Shown piece by piece: positions 21,571 to 27,867 of a stretch of DNA of 32,055 nucleotides. Numbering within the stretch: the first letter of the stretch is position 1; every line of letters starts with the position of its first letter. The notes beneath the pieces were generated by a model. The model did no database searches, was not told where the DNA came from, and was given only the letters and a program-made list of their open reading frames with translations. The position numbers and the translations under genes are program-made. Source of the stretch: a virus; IMG/VR virus record IMGVR_UViG_3300043409_000891, positions 1 through 32,055 of that record; one strand, 5' to 3'.

Positions 21571-22291
21571 CGCCCGCACACCCTCTACTATCACCAAGCT
21601 GCCCAGACAGGCATATTTACTACACTGGAGTAGACTCTACTACACACTAAAGGCCAGTGGGATACGTATCGGGCCAAGTGTCAACAAATATGTAGTGGGC
21701 TCAAGCACTTAGCGTTTTTAGTGTCAACATACTTACACCAAGCTTACACACTGGGGTAGGATCTACGGCCCACTAATGGCTAGTAGAATGGGCGAAAGCC
21801 CGAAACGTAGACTGGCGCATACTAGATCTATTATAAATAGAAAGTACGGAGCGTGAAAAGACGCTGTAAGTCGTTGATTACGCAGCAAGTGCCAACTCAA
21901 CCCGGCAGAAAGTGCCACTGACATCCAGAGATGTCAAGAAAAACGCAATGAAACCAACGAGATGCAACCGCAGGTGTCAACTTGCTATACTTGTACATGT
22001 ACATGTACATCAATATCGTGGCGTGTACGGGGGTGACACTGATCCGTACTGCCAGCAACATTTTTCGTATCTCCCCTAACTTCTCCGTTACGCAAAGATT
22101 TCTCTCTCGCCCAAAAAGGTGACAAGTTGACACTTTTCGCGGAATGATTCTCATTACGCTCGTAGCCCGTTGTTTCCTTACGTACTTTCCAATAGCCTAC
22201 AAGTGTCAAGGTTATTAGCGTTTTTGACACCTGCGTTGACACTTTTACTTTCTACTCGTCACTAGCTCCCTCCACCAACTAAGTGCCCCTA
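21571..22291. other. Gene-free, AT-richer region with iterons and palindromes (candidate origin/control region)
   Basis: About 720 bases where no reading frame has a ribosome site or protein-like composition. It holds a TACTACACTGGAGTAG box (21618-21633), GATACGTATC (21661-21670), seven GTGTCAA-type boxes, a hairpin TGACATC-CAGA-GATGTCA (21919-21936), CTATT-ATA-AATAG (near 21828-21840), and TGTACA three times in tandem (21992-22009). The AT content is higher than in the genes. The combination of directly and inversely placed short boxes with an AT-rich stretch is what replication origins and multi-operator regions look like. Confidence 0.5.
21678..22242. repeat. Seven GTGTCAA / TTGACAC iteron-like boxes
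   Basis: Forward copies GTGTCAA(C/G): 21678-21685, 21721-21728, 21974-21981, 22203-22210. Reverse copies (G/T)TTGACAC: 22126-22133, 22223-22230, 22235-22242. Several share the longer form AAGTGTCAAC or GTTGACACTTTT. Spacing is irregular. The reverse form contains a TTGACA, so some copies could also serve as -35 boxes, but no well-placed -10 follows them. Confidence 0.6.
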
Positions 22292-22320
22292 TTGACTTTT
22301 ACTAACCTTTGTGGTATAAT
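22292..22320 (+). promoter_or_regulatory. Near-consensus sigma-70 promoter for the RNA region and right arm
   Basis: TTGACT (22292-22297), 17-base spacer, TATAAT (22315-22320). Five of six and six of six matches make this the strongest -10 in the window. Transcription should begin near 22327, at the start of a 500-base segment with no convincing protein gene. No terminator is evident before the rightward operon, so it may also feed the first genes. Confidence 0.85.
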
Positions 22321-22326
22321 GGTCTT

Positions 22327-22808
22327 AGACGCTGGGGAATTACACCAGCAAGAGTAGATGCTACTCCACTGTAGTATCTACGGCAGCACAGCAGGATGGT
22401 CTGGGATTCAGAGCTTGAGTCTGCAAGGGAAGCACTGGCAATACCGGAAAGCCCCACGCTGCAAGGTGGGTAGCTAGTACGGCGCGAATAACCGAGGGGA
22501 ATCCCCGAGGGCGCGAGGGCGGCAATAGCGCACAGAGATGCGATGCCCTGCAAAACAGAGACCTTGTGAGTTCGGGGTGGAGTAGCTTGCCGCACTGGAG
22601 TGCGGCGAAGCCCTGTAAGGACGACTGAACGAAGCCCCTGCTGGTACCAATATGTGGAGTAACTCCATGGCCAAGGCATGGTGGCTCACTGCCGCCTAAA
22701 CCTCATGGGGTTTCTGTGTGTGCCTTACTGCCAGCCGGTAGGGCCCGGCTCCGACGCAGACAAGCGCGAAGGGGAAGGCTCGGTAGGGCTCACACAGAAA
22801 CCGTACCA
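22327..22808 (+). ncRNA. Candidate large structured non-coding RNA
   Basis: No credible gene lies here, yet hairpins are dense: GCTGG/CCAGC (22331-22335, 22345-22349); an 11-bp stem GTAGATGCTAC/GTAGTATCTAC with six-base loop (22354-22381); CCCAC/GTGGG (22453-22470); GGGG-AAT-CCCC (22496-22506); GCCGCAC-TGGA-GTGCGGC (22589-22606); TGGAG-TAA-CTCCA (near 22645-22657); CCATG/CATGG (near 22656-22680); and a 12-bp long-range stem GGTTTCTGTGTG/CACACAGAAACC (22709-22720, 22791-22802), extended by GCC/GGC, that encloses AGCCGG/CCGGCT (22733-22750). It starts just after a strong promoter. I looked for the tmRNA, RNase P and group I intron core motifs and did not find them. Large ornate phage RNAs such as GOLLD or ROOL are possible relatives, untested. 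The 3' limit is uncertain. Confidence 0.45.
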
Positions 22809-22809
22809 T

Positions 22810-22862
22810 GCAGTACCGTACCCGGCGGACCCGGGGTTGCAGTACTTACTACACTGGAGTAG
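22810..22862 (+). repeat. Repeated leader element, copy 1
   Basis: Bases 22810-22832 (GCAGTACCGTACCCGGCGG and onward) match 24809-24831 almost exactly. Both continue through a CCCGG...CCGGGG hairpin and a GGTT into the TACTAC-ACTGGAGTAG box that supplies the Shine-Dalgarno of the next gene. The pattern suggests a shared promoter, processing hairpin or operator cassette ahead of two early gene groups. Confidence 0.6.
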
Positions 22863-22865
22863 AAC

Positions 22866-23030
22866 TTGAACAAACCGATCTACGAAGACGAGCGCAACTA
22901 CGGACGGGAGGCCCTCGCCATGGCGGCGTGGGTGTTCCTCGTGGTGTGGATGGTGGGGGTGTCGATGGCCGAGGAACCGTCGGGCGGTTGCTCGACGGAC
23001 ACAGAGTGCGAGGAGACGAGCCATGACTGA
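22866..23030 (+). CDS. Small single-pass membrane protein
   Basis: The 54-residue product begins at TTG (22866), six bases after the GGAG of the TACTACACTGGAGTAG box. The polar N-terminus MNKPIYEDERNYGRE is followed by one hydrophobic helix at about residues 17-34 (LAMAAWVFLVVWMVGVSM) and an acidic tail with two Cys (GGCSTDTECEE). It is the first gene of the rightward operon and overlaps the next by eight bases. A small inner-membrane early protein could act on host envelope functions or superinfection exclusion; nothing proves this. Confidence 0.6.
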   Translation: MNKPIYEDERNYGREALAMAAWVFLVVWMVGVSMAEEPSGGCSTDTECEETSHD

Positions 23031-23214
23031 GCAAGAAGTTACACAGGAGCACCTGACCTACCTCGACGCCCTGCGCGAGTCCGGGGTGACCAACATGTTC
23101 GGAGCAGGAGCGTACCTCCAACGCGAGTTCGGCGTCAGCCAGCGTGACGCCCGGTTCATCCTCCAGACGTGGATGGCCACGTTCGAGCAGCGCCACCCGG
23201 GAGGTGCGTCATGA
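23023..23214 (+). CDS. Small conserved phage protein
   Basis: The 63-residue product MTEQEVTQEHLTYLDALRES, then GVTNMFGAGAYLQREFGVSQ and RDARFILQTWMATFEQRH, matches a short phage family with an invariant LR-SG-TNMFGA-YL core and a helix-turn-helix-like second half (FGVSQRDARFILQTWM). It follows the membrane protein with an eight-base overlap and joins the next gene by ATGA. It is possibly a small DNA-binding or adaptor protein; the family is unnamed to me. Confidence 0.65.
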   Translation: MTEQEVTQEHLTYLDALRESGVTNMFGAGAYLQREFGVSQRDARFILQTWMATFEQRHPGGAS

Positions 23215-23399
23215 CCCCCAAGGCCAAGCGCAAGTACACACCACCGAACGACTGGATGCGGGGTCAGTCGACCGCTGCGCTGTTCAAGTGCCTGTTCAAA
23301 GACCTTGAACTTCTGCGGTCGGGGGACTGGATACCGAACGACTACAGCGTTGACTGCACCATCGACGTGCTGAAGGAAATCAAGCGGAGGACGACGTGA
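23211..23399 (+). CDS. Small basic protein of unknown function
   Basis: This 62-residue protein starts at the ATG overlapping the previous stop (ATGA). The N-terminus is basic (MTPKAKRKYTPPNDWMRGQS), followed by two predicted helices (TAALFKCLFKDLELLRSGDW and CTIDVLKEIKRRTT). There is no known motif. It is read in the same coupled operon, with GTGA overlap into the next gene. Confidence 0.55.
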   Translation: MTPKAKRKYTPPNDWMRGQSTAALFKCLFKDLELLRSGDWIPNDYSVDCTIDVLKEIKRRTT

Positions 23400-23725
23400 C
23401 CACCAAGGCCGACATCATCCGCAAGCACTGCGCCGCCCACGGTCTGCCGTTCGTCGACCAGCAGCAGGTCCAGTTTGTGGCCAAGAAGTACAAGAGGGCC
23501 GCTCTGGAGGTGCTGCTGGGCATGCACCCTACTCCACTGGAGAAGCTGGACGAGCGCGACTGGGTGATCCTCCGTGCCATGAGGCTGGCGCACAGGTTCA
23601 ACGGCGACGGTGGGGACAACACGGTGGAGTACACCAAGCTCCTCGCGTGGCTGCGGGACAGGTACGGCTTGGTCCTGATCGCTGACGCGTGTGCGCTGAT
23701 AGCCGCAGAGCGGGCGAAGCCATGA
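23396..23725 (+). CDS. Small helical protein of unknown function
   Basis: The 109-residue product starts at GTG overlapping the preceding TGA. Predicted helices run through ADIIRKHCAAHGLPFVDQQQ VQFVAKKYKR, TPLEKLDERDWVILRAMRLA and YTKLLAWLRDRYGLVLIADA. No domain is recognised. Part of the DNA near 23527 reads CCTACTCCACTGGAG, a copy of the dispersed palindrome kept inside coding sequence. The stop overlaps the next ATG. Confidence 0.6.
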   Translation: MTTKADIIRKHCAAHGLPFVDQQQVQFVAKKYKRAALEVLLGMHPTPLEKLDERDWVILRAMRLAHRFNGDGGDNTVEYTKLLAWLRDRYGLVLIADACALIAAERAKP

Positions 23726-24333
23726 CTCCCCAAGAAGCCCAGATGGTCGACGCCCTTCGTGCCTTGGAGGGGCGCGAGTGGTACTCGTTCGACGAGTTGT
23801 CCGACGCGGGGCAGAAGCACGCCGTGCGTGCGTACGTGGATAACACTCAGGTCGAGCTAAGCACGGACTATGAGGAGGAGATACTCACGGAACTGGGGGT
23901 GGATGACGCCAGTATCTCGTGGTCCGGGTTTGGTAGTCAAGGCGATGGGGCCTCGTTCATCGGCAGCTACGCCTACTCCAGAGTAGTAAACAACGTCGGG
24001 AAGTACCCCGCTGGTGCGCTGGATGAGCTACGCCCCCTGTACAAGCAGCTGATCGCGCTGCAGCGTAGGCACCAGTGGCGGTTGTGTGCCAACATCGAGC
24101 GGAGGACCAGCCGGTACTACCACGAACATACCGTGGACATTAACGTGTACCGCACGGATGATAAGGACGTGCCGGAGGACGTGGCTACGCAGCTTGGCGA
24201 CATCCTGCGGGGCTTCATGCGCTGGGTGTACCGTAGCTTGGAGAAGGAGTGGGACTACCAGACCGGAGAGGGTGCAGTGGAGTACTTGCGCAACTGCTAC
24301 GACCAGTACGACGAGCAGGGGCATTTGCTGTGA
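23722..24333 (+). CDS. Conserved phage protein with SGFGSQGDGASF motif
   Basis: The 203-residue product starts at the ATGA overlap. The N-terminus ALEGREWYSFDELSDAGQKH AVRAY is followed by ILTELGVDDASISWSGFGSQ GDGASFIGSY. This WSGF-SQGDGASF block is a hallmark I recall from phage early proteins labelled only as conserved, sometimes as antitoxin-like. A beta-rich C-terminal half holds RYYHEHTVDINVYR, and a last helix with EKEWDYQTGEGAVEYLR. No catalytic motif is clear. A CTACTCCAGAGTAG palindrome lies inside the gene near 23969. Confidence 0.6.
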   Translation: MTPQEAQMVDALRALEGREWYSFDELSDAGQKHAVRAYVDNTQVELSTDYEEEILTELGVDDASISWSGFGSQGDGASFIGSYAYSRVVNNVGKYPAGALDELRPLYKQLIALQRRHQWRLCANIERRTSRYYHEHTVDINVYRTDDKDVPEDVATQLGDILRGFMRWVYRSLEKEWDYQTGEGAVEYLRNCYDQYDEQGHLL

Positions 24334-24689
24334 GCCGTAGGCATGGGGCGGCACGTTCTCCCCTACCCCCTGTGATGGCCCAAGTTCTGCACGGCTGGCG
24401 GGGGTTGGACGTGGCCGAGGCCGAGGCCGAGGCCGTCGACGTGACACGTGTGCCCGTAGAACCTACCATCGTGCTGGACGGCATGACGCGCCCGAGCAAG
24501 GCTGGCCTCACGGCGCTGCGCCGGGACGCGCAGGTGGCCGTAGCCAAGAGGCTGCTGGCAGGGGATAACCACTTCCGCACGCAACAGGACTACGAGTCGT
24601 ACTTTGCCTGCGAGATAGCGAAAGAGATGCTCAGGTTGATCGAGCGGGAGTTCCCACCGGAAACACACTGGAAGGAGGACGTGCCATGA
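24330..24689 (+). CDS. Small protein with Ala-Glu repeat, unknown function
   Basis: The 119-residue product starts at GTG (24330) overlapping the TGA of the gene before (GTGA), with AGGGG eight bases upstream. A (GCCGAG)n microsatellite near 24415-24433 codes for AEAEAEA. The C-terminal half is helical and charged (ALRRDAQVAVAKRLLAGDNH ... YFACEIAKEMLRLIEREFPP). No family was recognised. It is the last gene of the first sub-operon; about 170 bases and a repeated leader element follow before the next gene. Confidence 0.55.
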   Translation: MSRRHGAARSPLPPVMAQVLHGWRGLDVAEAEAEAVDVTRVPVEPTIVLDGMTRPSKAGLTALRRDAQVAVAKRLLAGDNHFRTQQDYESYFACEIAKEMLRLIEREFPPETHWKEDVP

Positions 24690-24808
24690 AGTAAGAAAGC
24701 CCAACCACGGGCCACACGAAACCCACTCCGGGAGCGTACTCTACGTGGGCGGATTGGCATCTAGGGGTCGTCTAACGCAGTTGGTGCAGACCCGTAGTAC
24801 GCAGCACC

Positions 24809-24857
24809 GCAGTACCGTACCCGGCGGACCCCGGGGTTCATTACTACACAGGAGTAG
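24809..24857 (+). repeat. Repeated leader element, copy 2
   Basis: Near-copy of 22810-22862, with one extra C in the CCCC run and four bases deleted before TTACTACACAGGAGTAG. It precedes the 279-residue DUF3150-like gene with AGGAG six bases before its ATG. Confidence 0.6.
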
Positions 24858-24860
24858 ATC

Positions 24861-25700
24861 ATGAGTCTGAAGGACAAGTGCATGTTGGTGAGTCTGTCCA
24901 TTGGCAAGCCGCAGATGACGGCCAAGGACAAGCAGGCGACGACCGAGGTTGCGGTCGACAAGCACGCCACGGAGGACGTGGTGGCGGTGACCAAGAAGCT
25001 GTACCCCAAGCACATGCTCAAGCCCATCCTGCACGCGGAGACGGCGGCGAGGTCTTACCTCAAGAGTGTGACCGAGCCGAGGGGCCCCGGGCTGGGCGTG
25101 CTGCCCTCCAAGCTGTTCATGGAGTTCCACCCGAAGATGGGCGAGTTCCGCGTTGGGTTCTTCCAAGCGGTGACGGTGTTCCTCAACAACTACTCCAGTG
25201 TATTGGCCATCGCACAGAGCCAGCAGGGGTCGATGTTCGAGCACAACACGTACCCGGACGTGAGCCAGTTGCGTTCGGAGTTCTCGTTCGACGTGTTGTA
25301 CCCGTCTCTGGAATCAGCGGGCAACATCACCCTGCAGATGGAGGCCGAGGGCCTCGCCGTCTACCGCAAGGAGATCGAGGCGCAGACCAACGTCAACCAA
25401 TCGGCACGGCAGAAGATGCTGTTCGGTAGGTTGGGAGAGGCGGTCAAGCGCATCAGTGTCCAGTGCGGCAAGGAGGATGGTAAGATTTACGACACGCTGA
25501 CCAGCAACCTCGACGACATGCTGCGCATCCTCCCCGCGCTCAACTTCGACGACGACCCTGTGTTCAACGCGGTGTGCGTGGATGCCCGCAAGCTGCTGGT
25601 GGCACCGCAAGCGATACGCACCGTGCCCGAGGTGCGCCAGACCGTGGCGTCTACGGCCGATGAGATCCTCGCCAAGATGGCCGCAGCGGGGTTCGCATGA
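24861..25700 (+). CDS. DUF3150-like partner of the MoxR/VWA module
   Basis: This 279-residue helical protein starts MSLKDKCMLVSLSIGKPQMT. It contains VTKKLYPKHMLKPILHAETA ARSYLKS, LPSKLFMEFHPKMGEFRVGF, LRSEFSFDVLYPSLESAGNI, LFGRLGEAVKRISVQCGKED and LTSNLDDMLRILPALNFDDD. I associate this domain with DUF3150 proteins that travel with MoxR-type ATPases and VWA proteins, though the name is from memory. It likely forms the third component of the module whose ATPase and VWA subunit follow. There is no enzyme motif. The start is set by the AGGAG inside the TACTACACAGGAGTAG box. Confidence 0.6.
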   Translation: MSLKDKCMLVSLSIGKPQMTAKDKQATTEVAVDKHATEDVVAVTKKLYPKHMLKPILHAETAARSYLKSVTEPRGPGLGVLPSKLFMEFHPKMGEFRVGFFQAVTVFLNNYSSVLAIAQSQQGSMFEHNTYPDVSQLRSEFSFDVLYPSLESAGNITLQMEAEGLAVYRKEIEAQTNVNQSARQKMLFGRLGEAVKRISVQCGKEDGKIYDTLTSNLDDMLRILPALNFDDDPVFNAVCVDARKLLVAPQAIRTVPEVRQTVASTADEILAKMAAAGFA

Positions 25701-25915
25701 TTGACCCCGCTGTCCCGCAGTGCATTCTCATCGTGGGGACGCAGCACCTGCTGATGCCGCAGGAGGATGCGTTCAACCTGTTCCGCAAGCTGCGGGACGC
25801 TACGGCGCTTGACTCCCACTACGGTGCTAAATACACTGTAGATACTACTAAAGCGGAGCTTCGCATTGCGTCGCTCAGCCCCACCGCGCTGGCTGCGATT
25901 CTGTTGGCGGAGTGA
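25697..25915 (+). CDS. Small protein of unknown function
   Basis: The 72-residue product starts at the ATG overlapping the previous stop. It shows a strand-rich start (AVPQCILIVGTQHLLMPQED), one helix (AFNLFRKLRDATALD) and a beta end. ACTGTAGATACTAC inside its DNA resembles the dispersed palindrome. No family was recognised; it is probably co-translated with the DUF3150-like gene. Confidence 0.5.
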   Translation: MIDPAVPQCILIVGTQHLLMPQEDAFNLFRKLRDATALDSHYGAKYTVDTTKAELRIASLSPTALAAILLAE

Positions 25916-26100
25916 TGGAGTTCACGTACAAGGTGGAGTTGGCGGAGTTTCACCGGATGCCCCGGGTCAGTACGTCGGCTCGATGGGTAACCGTGTCGTA
26001 CGGGTGGTTCAACTGGGTGTACTTCAGGGACGTACCCGCCCCCAGTGATACCGCCCGCGCAGTAGCAATGACTAAGGCATTGTTGCAGCTGGACGCATGA
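25912..26100 (+). CDS. Small protein of unknown function
   Basis: The 62-residue product starts at GTG (25912), overlapping the previous TGA, or at the ATG directly after it (25915). A beta-rich N-terminus (EFTYKVELAEFHRMPRVSTS), an aromatic patch (WFNWVYFRDVP) and a C-terminal helix (DTARAVAMTKALLQLDA) are visible. No domain is recognised. It is the last gene before the palindrome and the MoxR gene. Confidence 0.5.
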   Translation: MMEFTYKVELAEFHRMPRVSTSARWVTVSYGWFNWVYFRDVPAPSDTARAVAMTKALLQLDA

Positions 26101-26128
26101 CCTTCCCCGAAGGGTTTCGGGTTAACCA

Positions 26129-26145
26129 CTACTCCATGGGAGTAG
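26129..26145. promoter_or_regulatory. CTACTCC-ATG-GGAGTAG palindrome before the MoxR gene
   Basis: Two perfect 7-base arms around three bases, lying 17 bases before the ATG of the AAA+ gene. The gene's own Shine-Dalgarno is a separate AGGAG (26151-26155), so here the palindrome is not needed for ribosome binding. That favours a regulatory role for the family. Confidence 0.55.
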
Positions 26146-26161
26146 ACGATAGGAGTTACGA

Positions 26162-27208
26162 ATGAAGATCGAGTGGATTGCAGAAGAACTGGTGGAGAAC
26201 TACAACAACCTCCACCGTCGTCGTCGCACGATGTTCCTGCTGGGGCCCTCTGGTGTGGGCAAGTCGGACAGCATCCGTGAAGCGGCAGCGACACTGTCCT
26301 CGCAGTACAAGTGCGCTGTACCGGTGCTCGACAAGCGGCTCAGCCAGATGGAGCCGCCGGACTTCGGTGGAGTACCCAGCGTGGTGAACGGCCGGACGGT
26401 GAAGAACGTGCCGGACTGGTGGCCCTCCGACCCCGACAGCCGTGGCATCCTGCTGTTGGACGAGATCACGAGCGCCCCGCCCGTGATGCAGGCTGCGGCA
26501 TACGAGGTGGCGTTGGACCTCAGCATGGGCGGTGAGCCCCTGCCTGAAGGCTGGATGGTCGTGGCTGCGGGTAACCGTGCGTCTGACCGTGGTGTCACCT
26601 ACCCGTTGGCAGCACCCCTGCTGGCACGGATGACCGTGGTGACCGTGGAGTCGAGCCTCGATGGGTTCGTCGCGTACTGCGGCAAGCACAACGTACGTGG
26701 CGAGATTGTCGCGTTCGTGAAGAGCCGTGGCGAGTACCTCAACGAGCGCGACGAGACGATCAACACCAAGATCGCGGAGTTGCCCATCGGCAAGCCGTTC
26801 AGTAACCAACGTGCTTGGACTACGGCAGCGCAGTACTACCTCGACAGCCCGGTAGAGCGGCGGTTGGAGTTGATGCGCGGCAGTGTGGGGGACCGTGCTG
26901 CTACCGACCTAGAAGTGTTCTTGCGTATCTGGCAGACCATGCCCTCCATCGACGCGATCTTCAAGGACCCTGACTCCGTGGATACTCCAAAGGATGCAGC
27001 TACACGTTACGCTGTGTCGGTGGGGATCGCGGTGCGCCTGACGGCGACGAACTTTGCCATGGCCAAGAAGTACTTCGACCGGCTCCCGGGCGAGTTCAAG
27101 GCACTAACGGTGAAGCTCGCCTACAAGCGCGACAACACCATCGCGGAGTGCGCGGCGTTCGCTGAGTTCGTGGCGGAGAACCCCGAGTTGTGGAAGAGGG
27201 GGGCCTGA
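26162..27208 (+). CDS. MoxR-family AAA+ ATPase
   Basis: This 348-residue ATPase has Walker A GPSGVGKS at residues 28-35, Walker B ILLLDE at 96-101, sensor-1 Asn in AAGNRASD (Asn138) and an Arg in LLARM (about 156) as arginine-finger candidate. Its closest family is the MoxR/CobS-like chaperone ATPases, which remodel or activate protein complexes using a partner VWA protein. The expected VWA partner is at 27868. The DUF3150-like gene precedes it. AGGAG-TTACGA stands before the ATG. The target complex is unknown. Confidence 0.88.
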   Translation: MKIEWIAEELVENYNNLHRRRRTMFLLGPSGVGKSDSIREAAATLSSQYKCAVPVLDKRLSQMEPPDFGGVPSVVNGRTVKNVPDWWPSDPDSRGILLLDEITSAPPVMQAAAYEVALDLSMGGEPLPEGWMVVAAGNRASDRGVTYPLAAPLLARMTVVTVESSLDGFVAYCGKHNVRGEIVAFVKSRGEYLNERDETINTKIAELPIGKPFSNQRAWTTAAQYYLDSPVERRLELMRGSVGDRAATDLEVFLRIWQTMPSIDAIFKDPDSVDTPKDAATRYAVSVGIAVRLTATNFAMAKKYFDRLPGEFKALTVKLAYKRDNTIAECAAFAEFVAENPELWKRGA

Positions 27209-27209
27209 C

Positions 27210-27491
27210 ATGAAACGAGGCACTGTACGCGCCGTGTTCGAGGATGGCGCTCCTCCTGAACACCTCACCGGCTATATCGTCCCCTGCCCTGCGCACCCCC
27301 GGTACGCGTTCGTGGTGGCAAAGCACGAGGGATGGTGGCGGGTGTCGGAGGTGTACACCGGCGCACGAGTGAGCGAGGTTCAGAAGACCCGGGCCGACGC
27401 AGTCTGTGCATTCCACACCCGCATGGAGGGCGTCAGCGCCGCGTCCCTCGGTGCTGCGGTGGCGAAGAGACTTCTGGGGGACGCCGCATGA
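27210..27491 (+). CDS. Small protein of unknown function
   Basis: The 93-residue product starts MKRGTVRAVFEDGAPPEHLT, followed by strand-rich PRYAFVVAKHEGWWRVSEVY TGARV and a helix AASLGAAVAKRLLGDAA. The ATG follows the MoxR stop by one base, and its own stop overlaps the next gene by ATGA. No family was recognised. Being sandwiched between the ATPase and the VWA gene makes it a candidate accessory of that module. Confidence 0.5.
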   Translation: MKRGTVRAVFEDGAPPEHLTGYIVPCPAHPRYAFVVAKHEGWWRVSEVYTGARVSEVQKTRADAVCAFHTRMEGVSAASLGAAVAKRLLGDAA

Positions 27492-27847
27492 AGAAGACTA
27501 CGTTCACCAAGGCGTTGAAGTTCTCTGAGTCGCGTAAGGGCGGGGTAAACACCCGTTCCGGCTACCCCGGGTACCTGCTCGAACACCCCGCCGTGCCGTA
27601 CGGGTCGGTAGTGGTCGGCAGGGGGAGCAAGCGGGATATGGATCGGGCCTTGGGGTACTCGCTTACCAACTACTGGGTGGCGTACGACCCTGTGACTGGT
27701 TGCCGTATCTACGGCGGTGCACGGTATACCACCCGTGACCGGCTAGTGGCCGAGTTGACTTACACGCTGAACCGCCGCCCAGAATCATTGCAGGAAGAAC
27801 TACGCCGGGCCGCAACCATAAACGCAAAGGCTATGTTGTCCGCTTAA
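27488..27847 (+). CDS. Protein of unknown function inside the MoxR/VWA operon
   Basis: The 119-residue product starts at the ATGA overlap. It begins MKKTTFTKALKFSESRKGGV and contains GYPGYLLEHPAVPYGSVVVG, then SLTNYWVAYDPVTGCRIYGG and ARYTTRDRLVAELTYTLNRR. Predicted beta-rich middle and a C-terminal helix. No family was recognised. Coupling and position suggest a role with the ATPase/VWA pair. The following gap holds CTACTCCATTGGAGGTA, a variant of the dispersed box that serves as ribosome site of the VWA gene. Confidence 0.5.
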   Translation: MKKTTFTKALKFSESRKGGVNTRSGYPGYLLEHPAVPYGSVVVGRGSKRDMDRALGYSLTNYWVAYDPVTGCRIYGGARYTTRDRLVAELTYTLNRRPESLQEELRRAATINAKAMLSA

Positions 27848-27867
27848 CTACTCCATTGGAGGTAACT

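Noticed and set aside
21761-21830. Hammerhead-ribozyme-like arrangement (GGGC-GAAA-GCCC hairpin followed by GAAAC)
   Set aside because: The needed CUGANGA core is replaced by CTAGTAGAAT and no NUH cleavage site sits at the junction, so the catalytic core is not formed.
21897-22242. Two minus-strand frames of 85 codons
   Set aside because: They run through iterons and the TGTACA repeat (giving MYMYMYKY), have no ribosome site, and one starts inside an iteron.
22327-22808. Group I intron, RNase P RNA or tmRNA as identity of the structured region
   Set aside because: The conserved core strings of these RNAs were looked for and not found, and no interrupted gene flanks the region.
22302-22869. 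Reading frames on both strands across the hairpin-rich region
   Set aside because: No Shine-Dalgarno, odd composition and no family resemblance; hairpins explain the sequence better.
24760-24805. tRNA-like stretch (GGTCGTCTAACGC) resembling the D-arm of tRNA-Glu
   Set aside because: No anticodon arm, T-arm or acceptor stem could be found in the right places.
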